NCBI RefSeq assembly: GCF_003722335.1
Contig: NZ_CP026100.1
Span: 3,260,001 to 3,324,000 of the forward strand
Reading direction: 5' to 3'
DNA: 64,000 nt
Source: Caulobacter flavus
GTDB lineage: Bacteria > Pseudomonadota > Alphaproteobacteria > Caulobacterales > Caulobacteraceae
Part shown: one piece after another, positions 49,734-57,471 of the stretch
Numbering within the stretch: position 1 is the stretch's first letter
Layout of the letters: each line of letters starts with the position of its first letter
Notes under the pieces: model-generated
The model's database searches: none
Seen by the model: the letters and a program-made list of their open reading frames with translations, nothing else
What the model was told of the DNA's origin: nothing
Position numbers and translations under genes: made by a program

Positions 49734-50924
49734 TCAGCTATGGATCGGCATGCGCAAAGTGAACCGGGTCTCTTCCGGACTCGAGGTGGCTGTCAGCGTC
49801 GCCTCGTGGGCTCGCGCAATCTCCGACGCGATGTAGAGCCCCAAGCCGAGCCCCTGTTGGGTTGGCGTAGCCGACGCGCGTTCGAACGGCTGGAAAAGGC
49901 GCGCCAAGGTTCCACTCGGAATGGGCAGGCCCTGGTTCGAGACCGAGAGTTCGAACGTGGCGTCGTGTATCGCGGCCTTGACGGCCACAGGGCCGTCTTT
50001 GGCGCCGTGGGTCAGGGCGTTGGCCACTAGGTTCGACAGAAGCTGGGCCAGCCTCTGGCGGTCGGCTGGAATCGCTCCGGGGACAGTGATGTCGGCTTCG
50101 ATGACCCGGTCGGGGTGAGCTGTCCTTAGTTCGGACACCACATCCAGAAGGGCTGGGCCTACCTCGCTGTCCAGAGAGAGGTCTACATTGAAGCCGCCGC
50201 CCAAGCGCGCTCGGGCAAAGTCCATGACGTCGGAGATCAACCCCGCCATGCGCGTCGTGCTGGCCTCCATCTCCCCGAGGATCCAGCCGCTGCGTGGGCC
50301 AGTTGGATCCTTCCGCAGCAGCCGAACCCCGCCTTCGACCGCTGCCAGCGGGTTTCGGAGGTCATGTCCGAGCACGGCGATGAACTGTTCCCGCAGCACG
50401 GAACCAGCGCGCTCGTCGGTCAGGGCCGCTTCGCTGGACGCCAGTTGACGGCAAGCGTCGAGCTGGGCGCCAATCAGCTGCGCGAAGAGTTCAAAGGTCT
50501 CCTGGGCGTTCCGTTCAGCCAGCGGCGCCGGCGCGGGATCAATGGCGCACAGGGTCCCGAAGAACTGCCCTTGGCAGAAGATTGGGACAGCGATGTAGCT
50601 TTGCAGGCCGTACATCGCGGGCGTGGGATGGTTTGCGTATTGCGCATCCTCAGCGACGTGGCTGATCAGGACTGATTGGTGATGGTCACGGATTTCGCTG
50701 CAAAGCGTCGTCTCGACACTGAGTTCTCCGCCAACAGGAAGGCCGAAGTTAATGTGGTCGGCCACCGCGCAGGCAACCCATCGCTCACGCGTGACCCTGG
50801 CGACCACGGCATAACCCATTCCGGTCAACCGGCAGACATTGTCCAAAATCCTTGGAACGACGTCGATCGAGGCGACCGCCGCAATGTCGTCAGCGATTTC
50901 CGTCACGCCGCTAATCCACTTCAT
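49734..50924 (-). CDS. GAF-domain sensor histidine kinase
   Basis: A 396-residue cytoplasmic kinase. GAF at about 15-155: RILDNVCRLTGMGYAVVARV, WVACAVADHINFGLPVGGEL, TTLCSEIRDHHQSVLISHVA, YIAVPIFCQGQFFGTLCAID. HisKA with FIAVLGHDLRNPLAAVEGGV (His in HDLRNPL). HATPase: LLSNLVANALTHGAKDGPVA (N box), NQGLPIPSGTLARLFQPFER, QQGLGLGLYIASEIARAHEA. No response regulator is adjacent, and the gene is convergent with the flavoprotein gene. The GAF pattern with CSEIRDHHQ and a short D-x-x-YANHP box is that of small two-domain kinases related to those with light or redox input. Confidence 0.9.
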   Translation of the reverse strand: MKWISGVTEIADDIAAVASIDVVPRILDNVCRLTGMGYAVVARVTRERWVACAVADHINFGLPVGGELSVETTLCSEIRDHHQSVLISHVAEDAQYANHPTPAMYGLQSYIAVPIFCQGQFFGTLCAIDPAPAPLAERNAQETFELFAQLIGAQLDACRQLASSEAALTDERAGSVLREQFIAVLGHDLRNPLAAVEGGVRLLRKDPTGPRSGWILGEMEASTTRMAGLISDVMDFARARLGGGFNVDLSLDSEVGPALLDVVSELRTAHPDRVIEADITVPGAIPADRQRLAQLLSNLVANALTHGAKDGPVAVKAAIHDATFELSVSNQGLPIPSGTLARLFQPFERASATPTQQGLGLGLYIASEIARAHEATLTATSSPEETRFTLRMPIHS

Positions 50925-51208
50925 TCAATCTGGCGAGACCTTGATTGGCCGCAGCAGGGAACGCAAGAAGCGGTGCAGGAAGGAGCGCGGAAAGTTGTCG
51001 GCGCCGTTACCGCAGCCTTGGACGACAGAGCCAGCGCACAGCGGGGCGCCTCGGACGGCGGGGACGAACGTCCTGTTCCTGGAGGTGCGCCAACGTCAGT
51101 TGATGGGGGATTCTCTGACCATCAATTAGGGCCAGATGGCAGAACGTATGTCGATGGACCGCGGGTTTAGGACTGCCGAGGGCTGGAGGACGGCGAAATC
51201 AGACGCCC
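50925..51208. other. Intergenic region with LQE repeat
   Basis: No intact gene. A 19-base run tcctggaggtgcgccaacg at about 51079 is shared with 24129 (SEC-C remnant) and the reverse strand reads HQLTLAHLQEQD. The rest has no motif. Confidence 0.45.
51074..51106 (-). repeat. Third LQEHD-type remnant
   Basis: Nineteen identical bases plus further matches to about 24125-24160; encodes LTLAHLQEQD on the minus strand, in line with the other two remnants. No SEC-C Cys motif follows. Confidence 0.5.
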
Positions 51209-51514
51209 TCAATAGCGCCAGAGGAACGGCGCCGATTGCCAGACGATAGCGATGGCGGCGAGGGTCGAGGCCAGGGCCGACAGGCGATGGGCGAACACTC
51301 CGCCAAGGCCAGGTCGTCTGCAGGCGCGCCAGGCGCGAACGGCCAAGGCGACTGCGGCCAGGACGCAGGCGAGCGTCACGCCGGCTAGAAGCCAGGTGAG
51401 CGGCGTCTGGTGCTCGGGCGGGGATATGTCGGCCAGACTGGCGATCGCATAGGCGGCCAGGAAGTGCGCCGCCCACAGCACAAGACCGCCCAGCAGGGAA
51501 AGCCAGGTGTTCAC
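51209..51514 (-). CDS. Small membrane protein at the end of the caa3 operon
   Basis: A 101-residue protein starting at a GTG that overlaps the CoxI-III stop (GTGA): NTWLSLLGGLVLWAAHFLAA, YAIASLADISPPEHQTPLTW, LLAGVTLACVLAAVALAVRA and RLSALASTLAAIAIVWQSAP. It has three predicted helices. Coupling to the oxidase gene suggests a small subunit-IV-like or assembly protein; sequence alone does not confirm this. Confidence 0.65.
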   Translation of the reverse strand: MNTWLSLLGGLVLWAAHFLAAYAIASLADISPPEHQTPLTWLLAGVTLACVLAAVALAVRAWRACRRPGLGGVFAHRLSALASTLAAIAIVWQSAPFLWRY

Positions 51515-54054
51515 GTAAGGCCTGCGGGGAAGAGGCGCGTGACGCCGAGCCCGACGAGGCCCTGGCCGGCGGTATAGGCCAAAAACAGGCCGACAACCTC
51601 GATGGTCGCTGGCCGGTCGGGGCCCACATAGCCGTACAGCCGTCGCATCAGCACATAGAGCGCCATGATCGCCGCGACGGCGACGAAGAAGGCCTGCCAG
51701 GCCAGGATGGCGTGGACGATCGCGCCCTGAGCGCTGGCCTTCGGCGCGAGGCCGGTCGCGCGCCACGACGACAGATCGACGCCGAAGGCTAGCGCCAGCA
51801 GAGCCCCCCCGGCCAAAACCATGGCTGTGGCCAGCCACGGTCGCGCGAGCTGGCGTCTGGCCAGCAGGGCAAGCGCGCCGCCGCCGATGGCCGATGCCGT
51901 CGCGACGGCCAGCGAGGCGGTGTCGGGCGGCGGTCGCCAGGTGTCGGGATTGCGGCTCCACAGGAAGACGTAGGAGAACACCGACATCGCCAGCACCATG
52001 CCCCCGACCACCAGGGTCACGACCATGGCCCACCAGCCGGTGCTCGACGGTCCGCTGGCATAGGTCGGCAGCTCGATCCCTGCGCCGACGTCGACCCTCT
52101 GCCGCGGCCGGGGATGGTCGAGGAACCAGCACCAGCGCAGCACGCAGAGGATGGCCAGAACGCCGCTCAGCACCGAGGCGGCGTAAGCCTGCACCGTCAG
52201 CAGCAGGAAAAAGCCGGCGGTGAATGCCGCCGCCCAGACATGCCAGCCGGATGGGACGGGCATTCGCAGCAGATGCTGAGGCTCGGCGTTGACCGGGCTG
52301 GTCACGAGGGTCTCGCGGCCGCCCGTGGGCGCGCCGGGCAGGAAGTAGCGCCCGGCGGCGACGTCGCGGGCGAGGTTCTTCTGGTCCCAGAGCGGATAGA
52401 GCGACGTCACCACCGGAATGCTGCGTGTCGAGTAGAGGCCCGCCGGCAGCCATTCCAGTCCGCCGCCGTCATAGACGTTGCCGGCCTCGCTGGCGCCGAA
52501 GGGGCGGAAGTTGCGGATCATGTCGATCAGCCAGATCAGCACGCCGGCGGCGAAGACGAAGGCGCCGATGCTGGAGATGAGGTTTGGCCACTCCCAGTCG
52601 CGGCCGGCCGCGTAGGTGTAGACTCGCCTGGGCATCCCCATGAGGCCGGTCAGATGCATGGGCAGGAAGGCCAGGTGCATGCCGGCGAACATCAGCCCGA
52701 AGGTCCAGCGGCCCAGGCGTTCGCTCAGCGGGCGGGCGGAGACCATCGGTGTCCAGTAGTAAATCGCGGCGAACAGCGGAAAGACCATCCCGCCGATCAG
52801 CACGTAGTGCAGGTGGGCGACGATGAAATAGGTGTCGTGGGCCTGCCAGTCGAAGGGAACCATGGCCGCCATCACGCCCGTCAGCCCGCCCATCACGAAG
52901 ATCAGCAGCGAACCGAGCACGAAGAGCCCCGGCGCATTGAACTTCATCCGGCCCGAAGCGACCGTGGCGATCCAGGAAAACACCTGCACGCCGGCCGGCA
53001 GGCTGACGGCCATTGAGGCGGCCGAGAACATCCCGACCGACACGCCCGGCAGGCCGGTCGTGAACATGTGGTGGGCCCAAACCCCGAAGCTGATGAAGCC
53101 TGTGGCCAGGAAGGCCAGCACCACCAGCCAATGACCGACCAGCGGCGTACGGGCCACGGCCGGCACGATGGTCGACATCGCCCCGGCCGCCGGCAGGAAG
53201 ATGATGTAGACCTCCGGGTGGCCGAAGAACCAGAAGAGGTGCTGCCACAGCATCGGATCGCCGCCGCGCGCAGCGTCGAAGAACGGCCAGCCAAGGGCGC
53301 GCTCCAGCTCCAGCAGGGTGGTGGCCAGGATCACCGAGGGGAAGGCGATGATGATCATGCCGGCGAACACCAGCATGGCCCAGGCGAACACCGGCAGCTT
53401 GTCCAGCGTCATGCCCGGGGCGCGGGTCTTCAGGACGCCGACGATGATCTCGATGGCCCCGGCGATGGCCGAAATCTCGATGAAGCCGATGCCCAGCAGC
53501 CAGAAGTCGGCGTTGATCCCCGGCGAGTAGGTGGTCGAAGTCAGGGGCGGATACATGAACCAGCCGCCGTTCGGCGCCAGGCCGAAGAACAGCGAGCAGA
53601 AGAAGGCCAGACCGCCGATCAGATACGCCCAGAAGGCATAGGCCGACAGGCGCGGGAAGGGCAGGTCGCGCGCGCCCAGCATCTGCGGCAGCAGCAGCAC
53701 GCCCAGCGCCTCGACCGCCGGCACCGCGAACAGGAACATCATCACCGTGCCGTGCATGGTGAAGATCTGGTTGTAGGTTTCCTGGGCCAGCACGCCCTGC
53801 ATCGGCAGGGCCAGCTGCGTGCGCATCAGGAGCGCCAGCACTCCGGCCAGCACGAAGAACAGCATGGCCGCGCCGACGTAGTAGACGCCGACATAGTTGT
53901 TGTTGATGACGGTGATCCATTGCCAGCCCTTGGGCGCGCACCAGATCGCTTCCAGTTGCTCCAACTCGCCCTTCGGCCGTCGCCCCTTGGTCGGAAAACG
54001 CTCGTAGAGGGCGGTGTCGAATCCGGTCTCCGACGGCGTGGGAGGGCCGCTCAC
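51511..54054 (-). CDS. caa3-type cytochrome c oxidase, fused subunits I and III
   Basis: An 847-residue fusion. Subunit I part (about 30-570): FTMHGTVMMFLFAVPAVEAL with low-spin heme His, WQHLFWFFGHPEVYIIFLPA with Cu(B) His and the cross-linked Tyr, WAHHMFTTGLP (Cu(B) His pair), AHDTYFIVAHLHYVLIGGMV (heme His ligands), plus the K-channel region. Subunit III part (about 600-845): MPVPSGWHVWAAAFTAGFFL, LVVGGMVLAMSVFSYVFLWS and the last helix VVGLFLAYTAGQGLVGLGV. Fusions of this type (CtaD-CtaE) occur in several caa3/ba3-like oxidases. It reduces oxygen to water and pumps protons. It overlaps subunit II by 4 bp. Confidence 0.93.
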   Translation of the reverse strand: MSGPPTPSETGFDTALYERFPTKGRRPKGELEQLEAIWCAPKGWQWITVINNNYVGVYYVGAAMLFFVLAGVLALLMRTQLALPMQGVLAQETYNQIFTMHGTVMMFLFAVPAVEALGVLLLPQMLGARDLPFPRLSAYAFWAYLIGGLAFFCSLFFGLAPNGGWFMYPPLTSTTYSPGINADFWLLGIGFIEISAIAGAIEIIVGVLKTRAPGMTLDKLPVFAWAMLVFAGMIIIAFPSVILATTLLELERALGWPFFDAARGGDPMLWQHLFWFFGHPEVYIIFLPAAGAMSTIVPAVARTPLVGHWLVVLAFLATGFISFGVWAHHMFTTGLPGVSVGMFSAASMAVSLPAGVQVFSWIATVASGRMKFNAPGLFVLGSLLIFVMGGLTGVMAAMVPFDWQAHDTYFIVAHLHYVLIGGMVFPLFAAIYYWTPMVSARPLSERLGRWTFGLMFAGMHLAFLPMHLTGLMGMPRRVYTYAAGRDWEWPNLISSIGAFVFAAGVLIWLIDMIRNFRPFGASEAGNVYDGGGLEWLPAGLYSTRSIPVVTSLYPLWDQKNLARDVAAGRYFLPGAPTGGRETLVTSPVNAEPQHLLRMPVPSGWHVWAAAFTAGFFLLLTVQAYAASVLSGVLAILCVLRWCWFLDHPRPRQRVDVGAGIELPTYASGPSSTGWWAMVVTLVVGGMVLAMSVFSYVFLWSRNPDTWRPPPDTASLAVATASAIGGGALALLARRQLARPWLATAMVLAGGALLALAFGVDLSSWRATGLAPKASAQGAIVHAILAWQAFFVAVAAIMALYVLMRRLYGYVGPDRPATIEVVGLFLAYTAGQGLVGLGVTRLFPAGLT

Positions 54055-55013
54055 TTCAGGCTCTCCAGATAGGCGGAGACGTCGCGCAGTTCCTGTCCGC
54101 TCAGTACCGGATAGGCCGGCATCCGGTTGCCGGGCTTGATCGCCTGGCTGTCGCCGATCCAGCCGGCGAGGGTTCCCTGGTTGTTGGGCAGCACGCCCGC
54201 GCCGAGGGTGCGCCTGGATCCCACATGGGTGAGGTCCGGGCCCGCCAGGCCGTTGGCGTCGGTTCCTCGGATCGCGTGGCAGGCGCCGCAGCCGGCGCGG
54301 TCGAACACGGCCTTACCGGCATGGGCCGGTGAAGCGACGGCAGGGGCGGCTTGCCTGGCTTTCCAGGTCTCGTAGTCGGCCGGGGCGTGGGCGACGACGA
54401 CCAACGCCATCAGGGCGTGCGGACCGCCGCAGAACTCCGCGCACTGGGCGCCGTACGCGCCGGGCTGGTCGGCCTGGATGCGCAGGATGTTGCGGCGACC
54501 GGGGATCATGTCGAGCTTGCCGTTCAGCCGCGGGATCCAGAGGCTGTGGATGACATCGGTCGACTCCAGTTCCAGCGCCACGGGACGGCCGGCGGGGATA
54601 TGGATCTCGTTGGCGTCCTGGAAGGCCTCGCGGCCGGCCGCGTCGAGATAGCCGACCCGCCACCACCACATCTCGCCGGTGACGCGAACGCGCAGTTCTC
54701 CGGGGCGGGGCGGCTCACTCAGGCGATGGGTCAGCGAAAGGCCCCAGATCAGCAGGGCGCTCAAGACCACGACGGGAAAGGCGATCCCGGCGATCCAGAC
54801 GAGGCGTTCGCCGCCCAGGCGCTTGCGCCAGGCTCGTGGTGCGAAGAGCGCCAGGGCCAGGGCGACGACCACGATCGTCAGCACGGCGGCGGTCATGGCC
54901 AGCAGGCCCCAGGTCAGGCTGTTCAACGGCGCGGCGAACGGCCCGGCTGGATCCAGCGCCGGCGGGGGCCAACCCTTCAGGCTCTCGTGTGCGGGCGGCG
55001 CTTCAGTCTGCAT
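54051..55013 (-). CDS. Cytochrome c oxidase subunit II with heme c domain (caa3)
   Basis: A 320-residue subunit II. Two N-terminal helices (WGLLAMTAAVLTIVVVALAL; WIAGIAFPVVVLSALLIWGL), then the cupredoxin domain with the Cu(A) site: VIHSLWIPRLNGKLDMIPGR, and CAEFCGGPHALM (C-x-E-x-x-x-C-x-x-x-H-x-x-M form). The C-terminal cytochrome c part has CGACHAIRG (CxxCH heme site, near residue 238) and Met ligand in PGNRMPAYPVLSG. This fused heme domain is what makes the oxidase caa3 type, accepting electrons from soluble or membrane cytochrome c. Coupled to subunits I/III by overlap. Confidence 0.93.
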   Translation of the reverse strand: MQTEAPPAHESLKGWPPPALDPAGPFAAPLNSLTWGLLAMTAAVLTIVVVALALALFAPRAWRKRLGGERLVWIAGIAFPVVVLSALLIWGLSLTHRLSEPPRPGELRVRVTGEMWWWRVGYLDAAGREAFQDANEIHIPAGRPVALELESTDVIHSLWIPRLNGKLDMIPGRRNILRIQADQPGAYGAQCAEFCGGPHALMALVVVAHAPADYETWKARQAAPAVASPAHAGKAVFDRAGCGACHAIRGTDANGLAGPDLTHVGSRRTLGAGVLPNNQGTLAGWIGDSQAIKPGNRMPAYPVLSGQELRDVSAYLESLK

Positions 55014-55359
55014 CGAGCGAATAGAGGTAGGCCGCCACGTCGCGGGCTTGATCCTGGGTCAGGCGGGAGGCGGGCATAGCGGTGTCTGGAGCCATGGCCG
55101 GCGCATCTCGAAGCCAGGCGACCATGACGTCCGGACGATTGGGGAAGCGTCCGGCGATCATCGCCTGGGCCTGCAGGTTGTCCAGCGACCCGCCGACCGC
55201 GCCGCGTGGCCACTGCACGCCGGGAATGCGATGACAGGTTCCGCAGCCCTCGGCCTGGATCACGCGCAGGCCTTCTGTAGGATTGGCGCCCGTGAGTTGG
55301 CGTGAGGGAACGGGCTTGTCCGCGCAGGCGACCAGCGTCACGCCGGCCAGGCCGATCAT
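55003..55359 (-). CDS. Monoheme cytochrome c lipoprotein
   Basis: A 118-residue lipoprotein from the Met at 55359 (MIGLAGVTLVACADKPVPSR, lipobox LVAC). It has one heme site, GCGTCHRIPGVQW, and Met ligand in PAMAPDTAMPASRLTQDQAR. A longer TTG start at 55422 is possible but would spoil the lipobox. Its stop overlaps the start of subunit II by 11 bp, so it is the first gene of the oxidase operon and a probable electron donor to it. It is divergent from the diheme cytochrome gene. Confidence 0.85.
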   Translation of the reverse strand: MIGLAGVTLVACADKPVPSRQLTGANPTEGLRVIQAEGCGTCHRIPGVQWPRGAVGGSLDNLQAQAMIAGRFPNRPDVMVAWLRDAPAMAPDTAMPASRLTQDQARDVAAYLYSLDAD

Positions 55360-55461
55360 CGCCGCGCTCGCTGTCCTGGTTCCACCGATCACCAAGGCCC
55401 CTTCGAAAACCCGAAGGCTCAACCCGTCGGAACGGTCGCGGTTCCGCAGGGTTTAGGCCGA

Positions 55462-56193
55462 GTGGGCCGTTTCGTTTCCTCCCTTCTCGCGCTCGCCGCG
55501 CTCAGCGCCTGCGACCGAGCGCCACCCCGGACCGACGCCCTGCTCAGCGCCGATGGACGGACCATCGCGATGAGCGGCGGCGCCGGCGGAGCAGCTCATG
55601 CCTGCTTCTCCTGCCACGGCCTAGACGGCATGGGCGACGGCGTCTCGGTCCCGCGTCTGGCCAGTCTCGACGCCGGCTATCTGCAGAAGCAGATGGAGGA
55701 CTACGCCTCGGGCATCCGGCCTGACAAGGTGATGGGTCCGGTCGTCAAGCCACTTGACGATAGGGCTCGCCGCGCCGTTGCGCTCTATTATTCGAGCTTG
55801 CCGACGGCGGGCTCCGACATACCCGGCGGAGCGCCGCCAGCGCTGTGGACGGGAGGCGATGCCGGGCGGGGTCTGGCGCCCTGCGCCGCCTGTCATGGAA
55901 CCGAGGGACAGGGTGTCGGCGCGGGCCAACCCGCCTTGGCCGGACAACCCGCGGCCTATACCATCGACCAGTTTGCTCGCTGGCGGCGCGCGGTGCGCCG
56001 CAACGATCCGCGCGGGGTGATGACCACGATCGCGAGCAAGCTCAGCGAGGACGAAGTCGCCGCCCTGGCGGCCTGGCTAGAGACGCAACCCGCTTCTCCA
56101 GCGCCCGCCAGCGGCGTTGCCAGCGCGTCCGCCGTCGAGGCCGCTGCGGCAGGATCGGCAGCATCCCGTGAAGGACGTCGTCGCGATCGATGA
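55462..56193 (+). CDS. Diheme cytochrome c4-like lipoprotein
   Basis: A 243-residue protein with lipobox in SSLLALAALSACDRAP. Two heme sites: HACFSCHGLDGMGDG near residue 50 and PCAACHGTEGQGVG near 137, each with a following Met-ligand region (VMGPVVKPLDDRA; GVMTTIASKLSEDEVAALAA). Two homologous domains are typical for cytochrome c4. The last 40 or so residues are Ala/Ser-rich and overlap the convergent cytochrome b561 gene by 152 bp. Likely role: electron carrier between cytochrome b or quinol enzymes and the caa3 oxidase. Confidence 0.88.
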   Translation: MGRFVSSLLALAALSACDRAPPRTDALLSADGRTIAMSGGAGGAAHACFSCHGLDGMGDGVSVPRLASLDAGYLQKQMEDYASGIRPDKVMGPVVKPLDDRARRAVALYYSSLPTAGSDIPGGAPPALWTGGDAGRGLAPCAACHGTEGQGVGAGQPALAGQPAAYTIDQFARWRRAVRRNDPRGVMTTIASKLSEDEVAALAAWLETQPASPAPASGVASASAVEAAAAGSAASREGRRRDR

Positions 56194-56752
56194 GGTGGTG
56201 CTTCAGCGCCGCGCCCACATGGATAGGGATCATGGCGACGAGGCTGAGGGCCAGGCCCCAGTGCAGCCACTCGGCGACGGCCTCGATCGTCCAGAGCGTC
56301 GCGTGCGACAGCTCGCCGAACGGCAGCAGAGGCCAGGGCGTCAGGTTCAGCAGGGTAAGGTCGGTCTCGCGGCTGGTTGCGGACACCATGGCCCAGCCCG
56401 TCAGCGGCAGGCCGAACAGGCAGCTGTAGAAGACGTAATGGGTGACGTGGGCGGCCGTGCTTTGCCAGCCGGGCTTGTCGGCGTCGTTGATGACGGCCGG
56501 GGCGAACAGTCGCCAGCCAACACGACCCAGCACCAAAACGAGCATCAGCACGCCGATCAGGTAGTGCAGTTCGTAGGCCGCCTGCATCTGGGCGCCGGGC
56601 GCGGCGCGGCCCATCCACCAACCCCAGCCGAGCTGGAAGGCCACGAGCCCGGCCATGGTCCAGTGAAAGACGATGGCCACCGGCGAATAGCGTCCCTCGT
56701 CGGCATGGCCGGCGGCCCATTCGAAGATGTTCTCGATCAGGCGGTCGATCAT
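56042..56752 (-). CDS. Cytochrome b561-type membrane protein
   Basis: A 236-residue four-helix membrane protein: VAIVFHWTMAGLVAFQLGWG (His ligand), LHYLIGVLMLVLVLGRVGWR, HVTHYVFYSCLFGLPLTGWA (His ligands), HWGLALSLVAMIPIHVGAAL and KHHLIDRDDVLHGMLP (final His pair). This is the pattern of bacterial cytochrome b561, which moves electrons between quinol and periplasmic carriers. Its C-terminal tail (about 40 basic residues) is the part that overlaps the diheme cytochrome gene on the opposite strand. It starts with a 4-bp overlap with CtaG. Confidence 0.9.
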   Translation of the reverse strand: MIDRLIENIFEWAAGHADEGRYSPVAIVFHWTMAGLVAFQLGWGWWMGRAAPGAQMQAAYELHYLIGVLMLVLVLGRVGWRLFAPAVINDADKPGWQSTAAHVTHYVFYSCLFGLPLTGWAMVSATSRETDLTLLNLTPWPLLPFGELSHATLWTIEAVAEWLHWGLALSLVAMIPIHVGAALKHHLIDRDDVLHGMLPILPQRPRRRTRWQRRWRALEKRVASLARPPGRRLRPR

Positions 56753-57468
56753 CGGGCCGCCAAGCCCGAGGCGCTACGCAGCCGCCGGCCCAGCAGGGCG
56801 AGCGCCGCGGCAAGGTAGACGCCGGCCGCCGGAATCCACATGACCAGGCCCGCCAGTTGCTGGTCGTCGAGCGGCGACAAGCCCCAGGACCCAGTTGTGA
56901 GGGCGTGCGGCGTGTAGAGCGCGCGCGGCATGAAGGTCAGCAGGGCGCCCAGTAGTCCCATCTGCACGGTGGTCGCCAACAGTGCGGCGACGGCGGCCGG
57001 GACCGGAGCGGCCCGAACCGCACGCCAGAACATCATCGCCGAGGCCAGCATGCTGACTTGCATCAGCCAGTAGACGCCGTGATTCGACAGCGCCGCCTCG
57101 TAGAGCGCCGGAACGTGCCACAGCCAAAAAGCTCCGGCGAAGACCAGCGTCGCGGCCGCGAGACTCCTCGATGCGCGGGGCCGGGGCAGCGCCCAAGCCA
57201 TCAAGGGCGCGGCGAGGCTGGTCAGCAGCACGTGGTGCGCCGTGCGAGCCGAAAACAGCGCCGAACTGAGCGCGCAGAGGGGCGATACGAAGCTGACCAG
57301 CAATAACGTCACGGACGCGAAGGCCAAGCCGCGCCTGGTCGGGACCGCGACCCAAAGCCATGCGTACGTCAAGACCAGCGCGCCGAGCAGCAGCGGGTCG
57401 AGGTTCCACCGGCTCCAGATCTCGGCGGGCGAGGGGCCGGCGCCGCAGTAAGGCGTCCAGGTCTCCAT
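56749..57468 (-). CDS. Cytochrome c oxidase assembly protein, caa3_CtaG type
   Basis: A 239-residue protein with seven or so helices: METWTPYCGAGPSPAEIWSR, WNLDPLLLGALVLTYAWLWV, SALFSARTAHHVLLTSLAAP (conserved His pair), AGAFWLWHVPALYEAALSNH, GVYWLMQVSMLASAMMFWRA, PLDDQQLAGLVMWIPAAGVY. The family is the caa3-type CtaG (not the Cox11 copper protein) and assists oxidase assembly. It lies three bp after the glucose dehydrogenase and overlaps b561. Its place beside the caa3 subunits confirms the family. Confidence 0.9.
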   Translation of the reverse strand: METWTPYCGAGPSPAEIWSRWNLDPLLLGALVLTYAWLWVAVPTRRGLAFASVTLLLVSFVSPLCALSSALFSARTAHHVLLTSLAAPLMAWALPRPRASRSLAAATLVFAGAFWLWHVPALYEAALSNHGVYWLMQVSMLASAMMFWRAVRAAPVPAAVAALLATTVQMGLLGALLTFMPRALYTPHALTTGSWGLSPLDDQQLAGLVMWIPAAGVYLAAALALLGRRLRSASGLAAR

Positions 57469-57471
57469 GGC

